From positions 1-44,970 of the forward strand of contig CALEAW010000055.1 of assembly GCA_937943605.1 (NCBI GenBank): a DNA stretch of 44,970 bases, in the 5' to 3' direction. Below, piece after piece: positions 25,316-33,175 of this stretch. Within the stretch, counting starts at the first letter, position 1; each line of letters begins with the position of its first letter. Origin of the DNA: an uncultured Sutterella sp. Its GTDB lineage: Bacteria; Pseudomonadota; Gammaproteobacteria; Burkholderiales; Burkholderiaceae_F. A model generated the notes under the pieces. The model saw only the letters and a list, made by a program, of their open reading frames with translations, made no database searches and had not been told where the DNA came from. Position numbers and translations under genes: made by a program.

Positions 25316-25513
25316 ATGGGAATCACGAATCACTTTAATTTGCGTTGTCTGCAGCGAGGGATTTCGGCCGCTGAAATTGAACTCGCCTTGTCACTAGGCA
25401 TGAAGCAGCGAGATAAGCGCGTCTTAGGCGAGCAACAGTGTCGAGCGCTCATTGAAGCCATTGAGACGTGGCAGCGGAAAATCCGTCAAGTTCAAAAAGC
25501 AGCCACCAAATAA
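25316..25513 (+). CDS. 65-residue DUF4258-like small protein upstream of csx16
   Basis: The segment HFNLRCLQRGISAAEIELALSLG resembles the start of DUF4258-type small proteins (H..xR..qRgIs..dIe..l..G), some of which are toxins. The remainder is short and basic. AAGGAG at good spacing supports the start. The gene lies 28 bases before csx16 on the same strand, so the two form an operon. Its role with a CRISPR ancillary protein is unknown. Confidence 0.65.
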   Translation: MGITNHFNLRCLQRGISAAEIELALSLGMKQRDKRVLGEQQCRALIEAIETWQRKIRQVQKAATK

Positions 25514-25541
25514 TCTCACGAGCGATAAGGAGGAAAACGCT

Positions 25542-25856
25542 ATGACAACCTATTTCATTGGTCGGCACGCCGGCACCGTCGCGTGGATTAAGCGTCAGTC
25601 CATCACGATTGATGTCTTCAAAGAGAATTTCGAGCCTGACGACGTGAAGCCGGGTGACACGGTGATTGGGACTTTGCCTGTCCATTTGGCAGCGGCAGTT
25701 TGCGACAAAGGCGCAACGTTTGTCGCGTTAACGCTCGACATTCCAAAAGAAAAGCGTGGCCTCGAACTCACCGAGTCTGAGGCCATCGAAAGTAACATTA
25801 GGCTCTGCGCCTTTGAAGTGAAATCTAAGTCCTTTGATTGGCGTAGTGCTCGCTAA
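25542..25856 (+). CDS. csx16: CRISPR-associated protein Csx16
   Basis: 104 residues matching the Csx16 (VVA1548) pattern: the opening YFIGRHAGTVAWIKRQ, then the GDTVIGTLPVHLAAAVCDKGA core (shown here by its G-D-T-V-I-G-T-L-P-V element), LTLDIPKEKRG and LELTESEA. The family accompanies type III CRISPR systems and is regarded as a ring nuclease, degrading cyclic oligoadenylate messengers. AAGGAGG before the ATG sets the start; the frame extends 30 codons upstream. It converges on the HEPN gene with a 16-base gap. No cas10 or repeat array is nearby. Confidence 0.88.
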   Translation: MTTYFIGRHAGTVAWIKRQSITIDVFKENFEPDDVKPGDTVIGTLPVHLAAAVCDKGATFVALTLDIPKEKRGLELTESEAIESNIRLCAFEVKSKSFDWRSAR

Positions 25857-25872
25857 CACACAAAAGATCGCT

Positions 25873-26775
25873 TTAATTTTCGCCAGGTTTTTTGCAGTCT
25901 TTCCAGCCCGCTTTAATCATCCACGCGCGTGACGTGGTGTCATGGAGCAAGGTCTCGGTGTGCGGGGCGTGGTTAAGGCCTTCAGGCAACGGAATGATCG
26001 TATATTCATCCGTCTTTTTCCAGTGTTGGATCAAATAATAACGATCGGCTTTAAAGCGCTTGTCGCCAGTTTTTTCTTCTAAAAGCTTGCCGCTTTCGAG
26101 TTTGGCGCGCACCGTGTAGTGTCTACTCCAACTACCGTCTTTTGGTCTTTGGTAACTCATGCAAAGATTGACGGTGGGCGAAGCGAGCCAGGCACCTAAC
26201 TTTTGCAGTTCTTGATCACGTTGTGTCAAATTTTGAGCAACGGTCTTTGTTTCTTCGTCAGTCCAAACGTCCCGATTCGAATATAGACCCACACCAATGA
26301 GCGCCGCACAGACTAAAAGACCAAAGACCTGAAAGAAGCGTTTATTGGGTCGACGACAGACGGAGATATGTGGCGACTGCATGAGTTGCTCGATGGCAAG
26401 CCGAGCCGTTTCTTCGAAATACTTGCGCTTAGCATCATCAAGCTCGATATTCGGTTGATGTTCGACATCGTTACGCAAGGTTTTGAGCGTGAAAAGGTAA
26501 TTGGTCACATGGTTACTCATATTGACGCGCGGTCGAATGAGTCGCCAGTTCTTGTAGAAGATATTGACCAAGGCGGGATAGTCAAACTGCTCTAAGTCGT
26601 GCTTTGCCTGAACGTGTTCAAGCTGTATGGTCGTTAACGTGGGCAACACCAAATTGTCCCACCAGCCGCTCGGATCGATTTGAGGCAATTCACTACGCAA
26701 GACGTCATGCAATAGAGGAGACAATTGCGATTCAAGACGTTGGTAGAGTTCTCGAGGCGTTTCTTGGCGGATCAT
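25873..26775 (-). CDS. membrane-anchored HEPN (Swt1-like) protein, candidate effector
   Basis: 300 residues in three parts. Residues about 10-135 resemble a Swt1-type HEPN domain: DYPALVNIFYKNW is followed by LKTLRNDVEH, giving the Rx4H ribonuclease motif at Arg101-His106. A transmembrane segment follows at about 147-166. The C-terminal 130 residues are soluble and unknown, with several cysteines and tryptophans, and may lie in the periplasm if the HEPN part is cytoplasmic. It is co-directional with the CARF gene 118 bases upstream. Together they suggest an RNase effector controlled by a cyclic nucleotide signal, though this protein has no sensor domain of its own. Confidence 0.75.
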   Translation of the reverse strand: MIRQETPRELYQRLESQLSPLLHDVLRSELPQIDPSGWWDNLVLPTLTTIQLEHVQAKHDLEQFDYPALVNIFYKNWRLIRPRVNMSNHVTNYLFTLKTLRNDVEHQPNIELDDAKRKYFEETARLAIEQLMQSPHISVCRRPNKRFFQVFGLLVCAALIGVGLYSNRDVWTDEETKTVAQNLTQRDQELQKLGAWLASPTVNLCMSYQRPKDGSWSRHYTVRAKLESGKLLEEKTGDKRFKADRYYLIQHWKKTDEYTIIPLPEGLNHAPHTETLLHDTTSRAWMIKAGWKDCKKPGEN

Positions 26776-26893
26776 TGAAGTCGGACACGGTCAACAGAAC
26801 GTGATTCAAAAATGGTTTGACAGCATTCAATGATTGTACCGTTTTGCGACCAGGCTCGCGCTTGCTGAAAACCTTACCTGGTCGCACTTGACG

Positions 26894-28195
26894 CTATACG
26901 TGCCGCCAGTAACCAGCAGCAGACTTGTCTGCTTTTTGAACTAACGCTAAGAGGTCGTCTGGTAAATCGATGTGGTTTGGCATCAAGCGCAACTGATAGA
27001 CGCAGTCGTCTTTTTGCTCGTTAGATTCAATGAAGTATTGACGCCAACGGCGTTTCGTAACGTCTGGAATCGCAACTTGTAAATGATCGGTGATCTTGTC
27101 GTTGATCTTGGTTCTAAGCGTGGAGAGCTTGCGCGCAAAGTCACCTGCCGTTTGGGAGAGCGCCTTCTTTTCATTTTCAGTGAGTTCAGCCTGAAAGGCC
27201 AAAAAGTATTCATGCGGATCTTGAATACCTTGGTTCATCAGACGGCGACGAATTTGCAACAACCGATCATGCGGGATGCCTAGATACGTTTCTGGCGCTT
27301 TCTGCCAACTCGATTCGTTTAAGAGTGGCTCCAACACTTGCAAGAACTGTAGGCGCAAGAAAAAGAACGTTTCGTAATCCATGGCGCCAAACGAAATATG
27401 GGTCATGCGTCCCAATTTTTGACGTAACAATAGCCACGTATATAAGCCCACGGCACGCTGCTCGCATTTGATCCTAATCCCGTCACAATGGAGTGTGTAT
27501 TTATTCTTGTGGTTCACAACACGCGCGTGCGGCGGTTGCGAAATCTGTGTTTGTGACGCTTCGACAATATCGCCAAAGCTATATTGCTCACTCAAGAGCA
27601 CTTGTGGTAAGACCGGGCGCAACCGTAAAAACGGTATTTCGCCCAAACTGACGATGTCGGGTTTAGATTCGAGATCCTCTGGCGTCGGGTATGAAAATTG
27701 CCCAGGTGCATATTCCATGGGCGAGAGTACGTGCGAGAGTTTATCTTGGTCTCGGCCATAAAACGTCATGGCACTACCTAACAATAAGCCCATGCTTTTA
27801 CGTCCGCCCACAATGGAGACGTGTAGTGAGGCCTTTGGATCGGCGCAGAAATTACGAATCAACGACACGATAAAGTCTGCGGCACGAGAGCCGTCAGCTT
27901 GCGTACGAATGTCTTCAAGTGGGGCGCCATCGTCACCGGGAATCGTATGGATGTGGTGTTCGTCAAACGTGGCCGGTGTTAATTGATAGTCGCGATAGAA
28001 GTCCGCTAAGAGACCGCCTTGAGGATCTAAATAAGTTTCTCGGGCGCATTCGGCGCCTCTTTTTGTGGTGACCACATGAATTTCGGTCGGCATCTCATCG
28101 GGATACGTCTTATATAGAGCACTTAACGTCATCGTCATTAAGTGAGGCGTGGTGCCTAAAGCGACTAACAGGATGCGACGGTTAAACGAATTCAT
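26894..28195 (-). CDS. CARF-domain CRISPR-associated protein, Cas_NE0113/Csm6-like family
   Basis: 433 residues. The N-terminal half matches the NE0113-type CARF domain: RRILLVALGTTPHLMT at the start, VVTTKRG, then PLEDIRT, and SIVGGRKSMG, whose GGRKSMG is at 130-136, followed by YGRDQDKLSHVL. The second half, from about 220, is helical and resembles a winged-helix or effector region without an obvious HEPN Rx4-6H motif. Family members sense cyclic oligoadenylates made by Cas10, and some degrade them. GAGG precedes the ATG. It is the first gene of a minus-strand pair with the HEPN gene. Confidence 0.88.
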   Translation of the reverse strand: MNSFNRRILLVALGTTPHLMTMTLSALYKTYPDEMPTEIHVVTTKRGAECARETYLDPQGGLLADFYRDYQLTPATFDEHHIHTIPGDDGAPLEDIRTQADGSRAADFIVSLIRNFCADPKASLHVSIVGGRKSMGLLLGSAMTFYGRDQDKLSHVLSPMEYAPGQFSYPTPEDLESKPDIVSLGEIPFLRLRPVLPQVLLSEQYSFGDIVEASQTQISQPPHARVVNHKNKYTLHCDGIRIKCEQRAVGLYTWLLLRQKLGRMTHISFGAMDYETFFFLRLQFLQVLEPLLNESSWQKAPETYLGIPHDRLLQIRRRLMNQGIQDPHEYFLAFQAELTENEKKALSQTAGDFARKLSTLRTKINDKITDHLQVAIPDVTKRRWRQYFIESNEQKDDCVYQLRLMPNHIDLPDDLLALVQKADKSAAGYWRHV

Positions 28196-28363
28196 AGCGA
28201 AGCCTCAAAGCGTTGGTCTAACAACTATAGCAAAACCGAAAATTTTCGGAATTTAGGCTTAGCTTGCGTCTCTCTATACTTTTTATTCAGGAAAGGCACG
28301 TGTTTCAAAGTTCGCTATCTGATCGTCACTAAGCTCGATGCTTTTCGTTTGTTGCATGAGGTC

Positions 28364-28386
28364 AGCTCGCATGGTACGAGCTTTTT
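28364..28386 (+). terminator. hairpin 1 of three
   Basis: AGCTCG/CGAGCT stem around seven bases, then TTTTT. The sequence following the T tract, AACG, recurs after hairpin 2. Confidence 0.6.
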
Positions 28387-28459
28387 AACGACATAAGCCT
28401 CCATATTTGGTTTGGGGTGACTAAAGGATTTGCCAAAGATCACCTAATAGTCGGTAGGG

Positions 28460-28496
28460 ATGACTCACCGATGCTTATCGTGTGAGTTGTCTTTTT
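28460..28496 (+). terminator. hairpin 2 of three
   Basis: ACTCAC-CGAT pairs with ATCG-T-GTGAGT across a GCTT loop, followed by TGTCTTTTT. Confidence 0.65.
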
Positions 28497-28497
28497 A

Positions 28498-28530
28498 ACG
28501 CCTCGGGCTTAGGCTCGGGGCGTCTTTTTT
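28498..28530 (+). terminator. hairpin 3 of three
   Basis: ACGCC...GGCGT with inner G-C and G-T pairs, followed by CTTTTTT. It abuts hairpin 2 directly. Confidence 0.75.
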
Positions 28531-28659
28531 GGGGTCGGTGAGAAAGCTAGTTTCAAAGCCATGCGTGCCTTGCTTCGTACCTCAAGCGCGTATGATTACT
28601 GATGCAATGTGTTGATTGCGTCTATTAATGTTCTTATAGGTGGTTTTGAAGGTTTCGCT

Positions 28660-29832
28660 ATGGCTGAGATGGATGAGCTCTTTTATCGCGATGCTTATGT
28701 TCGTGAGTTTTCGGCGAAGGTTCTGAGTGTCGCAGAAGGTAAGAAAGGTTTTGAAGTCGTGTTGGAAGATACGGCTTTTTATCCTGAAGGCGGTGGTCAA
28801 CCGGCGGACTTAGGGACGCTTGGTGGCGTCAAAGTGACGGATGTACGTCGTACGGATGCTGGCATTGTTCACTATTGCGAGGCACCGCTTGAAGTTGGCC
28901 AGGTTGTTGAAGGTGTATTGGATTGGGAGCGCCGCTTTGACAACATGCAAAACCACACGGGCGAACATATCTTCTCTGGACTCGTCAATCAAGCCTTTGG
29001 CTTTGATAATGTAGGCTTTCATATGGACGATGATGTCATCACCTGTGACTTTAGTGGCGTGATGACCGATGAAGATGTGGCCGAGATGGAACGTCGCACG
29101 AACGAAGCGATTGCCGAAAACCTTGAAGTTGAGGTTCTTTTTCCGACGCAAGCTGAGCTCGATGCCATGGACTACCGCAGCAAAAAAGCTTTAACTGGCA
29201 AAGTGCGTATCGTGGATGTCCCAGGGTGTGACCGCTGTGCGTGTTGCGGTGTCCATGTTAAGCGTACTGGTGAAATTGGTTGCCTCAAGGTGCTGAGCTC
29301 TATGAAGCATCGTGGCGGAACGCGTATTACTTTTGTCTGTGGTTTGCGCGCGTTGCGTGACTATGATGCTCGTGTCCGCGAAACCCGTACAGTGTCGAAC
29401 CTGTTGTCCGCTAAGCCACTCGAAATTAGTGCTGCTGTTGAACGCCTTCAAAATGAATTGGCTACGAAAGAGGCTAAGGTCGCTGAATTGACTAAGACGA
29501 TTTTTACGCTCAAGGCACAAGCCATCGCGGCCACGGATGATCCCTTGGTGCTCGTTGAAGATGGTTTGACGCCTTTTGAATTACGTCATTTCTGCACGAT
29601 GCTTGCTGAAGCCCAAAAGTCGCCATTGATTGTGGTGCTCTCGCAAACGGCGCCCGGTGTTTATAGTTATGTGTTGGCGTACTCGGACGAGACGTTGCGT
29701 CCTTGGAGTACGACACTCAATAAAGCGTTGAATGGTCGTGGCGGTGGTGCCAAAGGCTTTGTCCAAGGGAGTTTCAAGGCTGATGTGGATGCGATTCACC
29801 AAGCGGTTCACGAACTCTGGGCATCTCGTTAA
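28660..29832 (+). CDS. AlaX-type alanyl-tRNA editing protein with DHHA1-like C-terminus
   Basis: Cytoplasmic deacylase that removes Ser or Gly mischarged onto tRNA-Ala. The long form, 390 residues: an AlaRS-like domain with FYPEGGGQPADLG at 40-52, the zinc site His99-T-G-E-His103 and Cys195/Cys196-x2-His199, a central coiled-coil (SAAVERLQNELATKEAKVAELTK), and a DHHA1-like C-terminus ending in GGGGAKGFVQGS-type residues (G-R-G-G-G-A-K-G-F-V-Q-G). GAAGG before the ATG sets the start. A frame 17 codons longer from a GTG is less likely. Confidence 0.92.
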   Translation: MAEMDELFYRDAYVREFSAKVLSVAEGKKGFEVVLEDTAFYPEGGGQPADLGTLGGVKVTDVRRTDAGIVHYCEAPLEVGQVVEGVLDWERRFDNMQNHTGEHIFSGLVNQAFGFDNVGFHMDDDVITCDFSGVMTDEDVAEMERRTNEAIAENLEVEVLFPTQAELDAMDYRSKKALTGKVRIVDVPGCDRCACCGVHVKRTGEIGCLKVLSSMKHRGGTRITFVCGLRALRDYDARVRETRTVSNLLSAKPLEISAAVERLQNELATKEAKVAELTKTIFTLKAQAIAATDDPLVLVEDGLTPFELRHFCTMLAEAQKSPLIVVLSQTAPGVYSYVLAYSDETLRPWSTTLNKALNGRGGGAKGFVQGSFKADVDAIHQAVHELWASR

Positions 29833-29860
29833 GACGAGCCAAGATTCGTAGATCAAATCG

Positions 29861-29890
29861 ACGGGATTTCATGCTGAAGTCCCGTTTTTT
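29861..29890 (+). terminator. terminator of alaX-type gene
   Basis: ACGGGATTTC/GAAGTCCCGT stem with one mismatch and a six-T tail. The 11-mer GATCAAATCGA flanks it on both sides. Confidence 0.9.
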
Positions 29891-30036
29891 GATCAAATCG
29901 AAGCACGATAATGAATTTTGCGCGCTCCTTGGTGCCTTTTCATGCAAAAGGCATTGTTTTCAGGTGTATGATCTCTTTTGTTGAAATTTCTTCGCCAACA
30001 TGCGTTCTCGCAAAACTCCCTCGGTTTGGCTAAATC

Positions 30037-30837
30037 ATGATTGAATTCATTGAGCTTTTTATTCTTGGCATTGGTGTCGGCTCGTTCGGTGCCTTGGTCG
30101 GGATTGGCGGTGGCCTGATTATGGTTCCGCTCTTTATGTACTTCTTAATGCCACCGAGCGGAAGTACGTTTAGTACCGTTCAACAGGTTGTGGGCACGAG
30201 TTTATTTGGCGTGCTACTCAATGCCTTGTCTGGCACCTGGGCTTATTTCCGTCAAAAGCGCATTATGTTGAAGGCCGCGTTGCCTTTTGCTTTAGCAACG
30301 ATACCGGGCGCCTTTTTAGGGAGTTATGTGAGCACGTGGTTCTCTGGACCAGGCTTTTCTATCTTTTTTGGTAGTACGCTCGCCTTCTTGGGTGCCTTCA
30401 TGTATTGGAACTCTCGAGGCAAAAAGGCCACGATGTCGGCGGACGACTTCGACCCGACGACCTTGCCCAAAAGCAAGATTGCGCTAGGGGTGTTTTGTTC
30501 GCTCTTTGTCGGTTTCTTGAGTTCGATTTTGGGCATCGGTGGTGGTGTCGTGCATGTGCCTATTATGGTCTTCTTGTTAGGCTTCCCGCCGTTAGTGGCG
30601 GTGGCGACGTCAACTTTTGTCTTAATGGTGAGTGCGGCTGTGGGTGTTTTGGGTCACGCACTCTTAGACCATATTGTTTGGGCACCCGCTATTGCAGTGG
30701 GTTGCGGTGCGATTTTTGGCGCACAACTCGGTGCCAAGATTGCACGTAAGAGTAAGCCGCGTCTCATTGTGGTCTTGCTTAGCGTAGTGATGGTGCTTTT
30801 AGGGTGCCAACTGATCTATAAGGGCGTGATGATTTAA
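30037..30837 (+). CDS. TauE/SafE (TSUP) family membrane transporter
   Basis: 266 residues and about eight hydrophobic segments in two repeats. Each repeat begins with the family glycine motif: GALVGIGGGLIMVP near the start and SSILGIGGGVVHVP in the middle. Members export sulfite or sulfoacetate or move other anions. The nearby SsuCBA-like importer makes sulfonate-derived sulfite a reasonable cargo, but no desulfonating enzyme is seen, so this is context only. No ribosome-binding site is strong; the ATG is followed at once by the first membrane segment. Confidence 0.9.
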   Translation: MIEFIELFILGIGVGSFGALVGIGGGLIMVPLFMYFLMPPSGSTFSTVQQVVGTSLFGVLLNALSGTWAYFRQKRIMLKAALPFALATIPGAFLGSYVSTWFSGPGFSIFFGSTLAFLGAFMYWNSRGKKATMSADDFDPTTLPKSKIALGVFCSLFVGFLSSILGIGGGVVHVPIMVFLLGFPPLVAVATSTFVLMVSAAVGVLGHALLDHIVWAPAIAVGCGAIFGAQLGAKIARKSKPRLIVVLLSVVMVLLGCQLIYKGVMI

Positions 30838-30865
30838 TTTCAGACGACCAATTCAAACATCAATA

Positions 30866-30897
30866 ACGGACGTTCTTACGCGGAGCGTCCGTTTTTC
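30866..30897 (+). terminator. terminator of TauE/SafE gene
   Basis: ACGGACG(T)TC and GA(G)CGTCCGT pair around a short loop, followed by TTTTT. Confidence 0.9.
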
Positions 30898-30976
30898 TAT
30901 ATGCGCTTTAACATGGTGCTTGGTTCAGGTTGGTAGGAATAACTTGAGTGCTCAGATGGCGCCGCGCCACACCCAT

Positions 30977-31513
30977 TTATTGAGCTAAGCCGTCATCACG
31001 ATGGTCGACCTCTTTTTGGCGTGCAGCATGATCAAGCTTCAAACGAATCAAACGAATGCGATGGTCAGCTGCTGCTTTCACGATAAAGCCGCCCATCAAA
31101 AACATCAACGTGGCAGCTGCAGAACTTGCGGGCGAGTTGTAGTCAAAGGTGCCGTACACCAAGTAGGGTGTTAATGCATAAAGAATGGCGCTCGCTGAAA
31201 ACAAGTTCATCCATACGTAAAACCTGCGACCATAAGCCTCAGGCGCACGGCGACCCGAATGGCGAATCAAATGTTTCAGAGACGATCGGACGCCGACGGC
31301 ACGCGCAAACTCCTGATTGGTAAAGCGATGCCCAGGAAAGGCTGTATGCGTTAAATCTTTCTGAGATTCTGGAATGTCGAGTAGGGCTCTAAGCCACTTA
31401 GGATAACGAATGGCCATACTGTTGGCAGGCCAAATGAGGCGGCTCATTTCAAACCAAAAAAAGGCAATGCCAATTGAACTCGTGATGCCGGCAATGATTG
31501 TATCGAGATCCAT
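30977..31513 (-). CDS. hypothetical membrane protein, 178 residues
   Basis: Not recognised. Three hydrophobic segments: residues about 8-25, 103-122 and 132-150, with a soluble basic loop of about 60 residues between the first two that contains HTAFPGHRFTNQEFARAVG. The C-terminus is charged (KLDHAARQKEVDHRDD). GGAAAA lies upstream of the ATG. It is monocistronic and divergent from the ABC transporter operon. No family or function could be assigned. Confidence 0.7.
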   Translation of the reverse strand: MDLDTIIAGITSSIGIAFFWFEMSRLIWPANSMAIRYPKWLRALLDIPESQKDLTHTAFPGHRFTNQEFARAVGVRSSLKHLIRHSGRRAPEAYGRRFYVWMNLFSASAILYALTPYLVYGTFDYNSPASSAAATLMFLMGGFIVKAAADHRIRLIRLKLDHAARQKEVDHRDDGLAQ

Positions 31514-31664
31514 AAAAGTTTTCCAAATGTCGGTTCAATCAAGTATATCGTGACGAAAGTTAAATAGGTTTTGCGAATCATTCTCACCTTTGGCACAATA
31601 TCGGAGTTCAGTCGAAAAGGTGATTTTTGTTGAGTTAAGCTCAATTTAGGCTGATTAGCCTAAG

Positions 31665-32426
31665 ATGCTGATCATGCAACGTTTACTTTCACTCATTATT
31701 CCAATCGGTCTTTTGCTGGCTTGGTGGCTCACGACCACGTATGGTCAGATACCGGCTATTTTGCTGCCGTCACCCGAAGCGGTTTGGTCTGCCTTTGTCG
31801 AACTATGGCAATCGGGCAACCTTTGGTCGCATATTGGCATGAGCACCATGCGTACGTTGACGGGCTTTGCGTTGGCGAGTGTGGTGGGGATTGGTTGCGG
31901 CGTGTGGTTTGCACTGCGTCCAAAGGCAGGTTGGACGGCTCATTTAGTGGTAGAAGCATTGCGTCTGACGCCGCCCTTAGCCTTGATTCCTGTGTTGATT
32001 TTGTGGCTCGGTATCGATGAGGCACCAAAGATTGCTATCGTCTTTTTATCGAGCTTCTTCCCGATTTATTTGAGTGCTTTGACGGCCGTCAAGTCGCTTG
32101 ATCCAAAACTCAACGAAGTGGCAACGCTCCTACACTTTACGCCTACGGAGCGCTTTAGGATGGTGCTTTTGCCTGGCGCTATGCCCGGGATCTTGGCTGG
32201 GCTTCGGATGGGATTTGGCTACAGTTGGCGAGCATTGGTCGGTGCCGAGTTAATCGCTGCGTCGTCAGGTTTAGGGTTCTTGATCACAGAGTCTTCTGAA
32301 TTTGGTAAGACCGATGTGGTGTTTGTCGGGATTATTACGATCGTAGTGTTAGGCGTTTTAGCCGATGCAGTGATTGGCTGGCTTGTGAATGCGCTTACAC
32401 GCAAACTCGTTGGAGGCACGCGATGA
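31665..32426 (+). CDS. ABC transporter permease, SsuC/TauC-like
   Basis: 253 residues, about six membrane segments, and the cytoplasmic EAA-type loop GAMPGILAGLRMGFGYSWRALVGAE, here in abbreviated form E..A..G.L.G.R, typical of SsuC/TauC/NrtB permeases. N-terminal LLPSPEAVWSAF is also typical of the family. The first Met is at 31665; a second at 31674 is equally possible. It overlaps the ATPase gene by four bases (ATGA). Confidence 0.92.
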   Translation: MLIMQRLLSLIIPIGLLLAWWLTTTYGQIPAILLPSPEAVWSAFVELWQSGNLWSHIGMSTMRTLTGFALASVVGIGCGVWFALRPKAGWTAHLVVEALRLTPPLALIPVLILWLGIDEAPKIAIVFLSSFFPIYLSALTAVKSLDPKLNEVATLLHFTPTERFRMVLLPGAMPGILAGLRMGFGYSWRALVGAELIAASSGLGFLITESSEFGKTDVVFVGIITIVVLGVLADAVIGWLVNALTRKLVGGTR

Positions 32427-33175
32427 TTGAAGTCAAGATTGAAAGCCTCACGAAAACCTACAAGAGCGCTGACCGTACAGTAATCCCCGTCAACGACTTG
32501 AAGCTTACGCTCCCTGCGGGTGAGGTGAGTGCGGTGATTGGCGAAAGTGGGTGTGGTAAGACGACACTCCTACGGCTTTTAGCTGGCCTTGAAGCGCCAG
32601 ACGCAGGCACGATTCGTTTTTTTGAAGATGGCCACGAAGTCGCGCGGCCTAAAACAGCGGTGGTCTTTCAAGAACATCGTTTGTTTCCATGGATGAGCGT
32701 ACGACGCAATATTGAAGTGGCCGTGCGCCACCTGCCAGACGATATACGAACGCAAAAAGTGAATGACGTTTTGGCGCTTACGGGTCTCACAGAGGCCGCG
32801 AATGCCATGCCGAGCATGCTCTCTGGTGGCATGAGTCAGCGAGTGGGATTGGCGAGAGCCTTGGTGGCAGAACCTGACCTCTTACTTATGGACGAAGCGT
32901 TTAGTGCGTTAGATGCGTTGACGCGGCGTCGGTTGTCTGATGAATTTATTCGAATCCATGCGGCTCGACCCGTGACGACACTCTTAGTGACGCATGATGT
33001 CACGGAAGCGGTTTTATTGTCTCGCACGATCCATCGTCTAAAAGAGGGGCGTGTGGTTGAACGTTATACATTTGAGGCTGACTATCCGCGCACCATGGCG
33101 ACGCCAGGCGTAGGGTCGTTGGTCGAAACGGTTTTACAAGATTTTTTTACTAGCAATAAGGAACCCCAAAGATGA
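32423..33175 (+). CDS. ABC transporter ATP-binding protein, SsuB/TauB-like
   Basis: 250 residues with all nucleotide-binding motifs: Walker A GESGCGKT at 40-47, Q-loop in VVFQEHRLFPW, signature LSGGMSQR at 133-140, Walker B LLLMDEAF near 153-160, and the switch His in VTHD. The LFPWMSVRRNI wording after the Q-loop is typical of nitrate/sulfonate/taurine importers. It overlaps both neighbours by four bases, so all three subunits are co-translated. Confidence 0.95.
   Translation: MIEVKIESLTKTYKSADRTVIPVNDLKLTLPAGEVSAVIGESGCGKTTLLRLLAGLEAPDAGTIRFFEDGHEVARPKTAVVFQEHRLFPWMSVRRNIEVAVRHLPDDIRTQKVNDVLALTGLTEAANAMPSMLSGGMSQRVGLARALVAEPDLLLMDEAFSALDALTRRRLSDEFIRIHAARPVTTLLVTHDVTEAVLLSRTIHRLKEGRVVERYTFEADYPRTMATPGVGSLVETVLQDFFTSNKEPQR

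Larger units (their letters stand above)
28196..28659. other. 464-base gap with three tandem terminator-like hairpins
   Basis: No gene was recognised. The region between the divergent CARF and alaX genes holds three plus-strand hairpins, listed separately, and a GGTGA...TCACC stem at about 28416-28444. It may encode one or more short noncoding RNAs, or may insulate alaX from upstream transcription. Confidence 0.5.

Noticed and set aside
24390..28195. CRISPR array near csx16 and the CARF gene
   Set aside because: No regularly spaced repeats were found on either side of these genes or elsewhere in the window.
28416..28500. Riboswitch upstream of alaX
   Set aside because: No conserved core of glycine, TPP, SAM or cobalamin riboswitches could be seen; the hairpins look like terminators.
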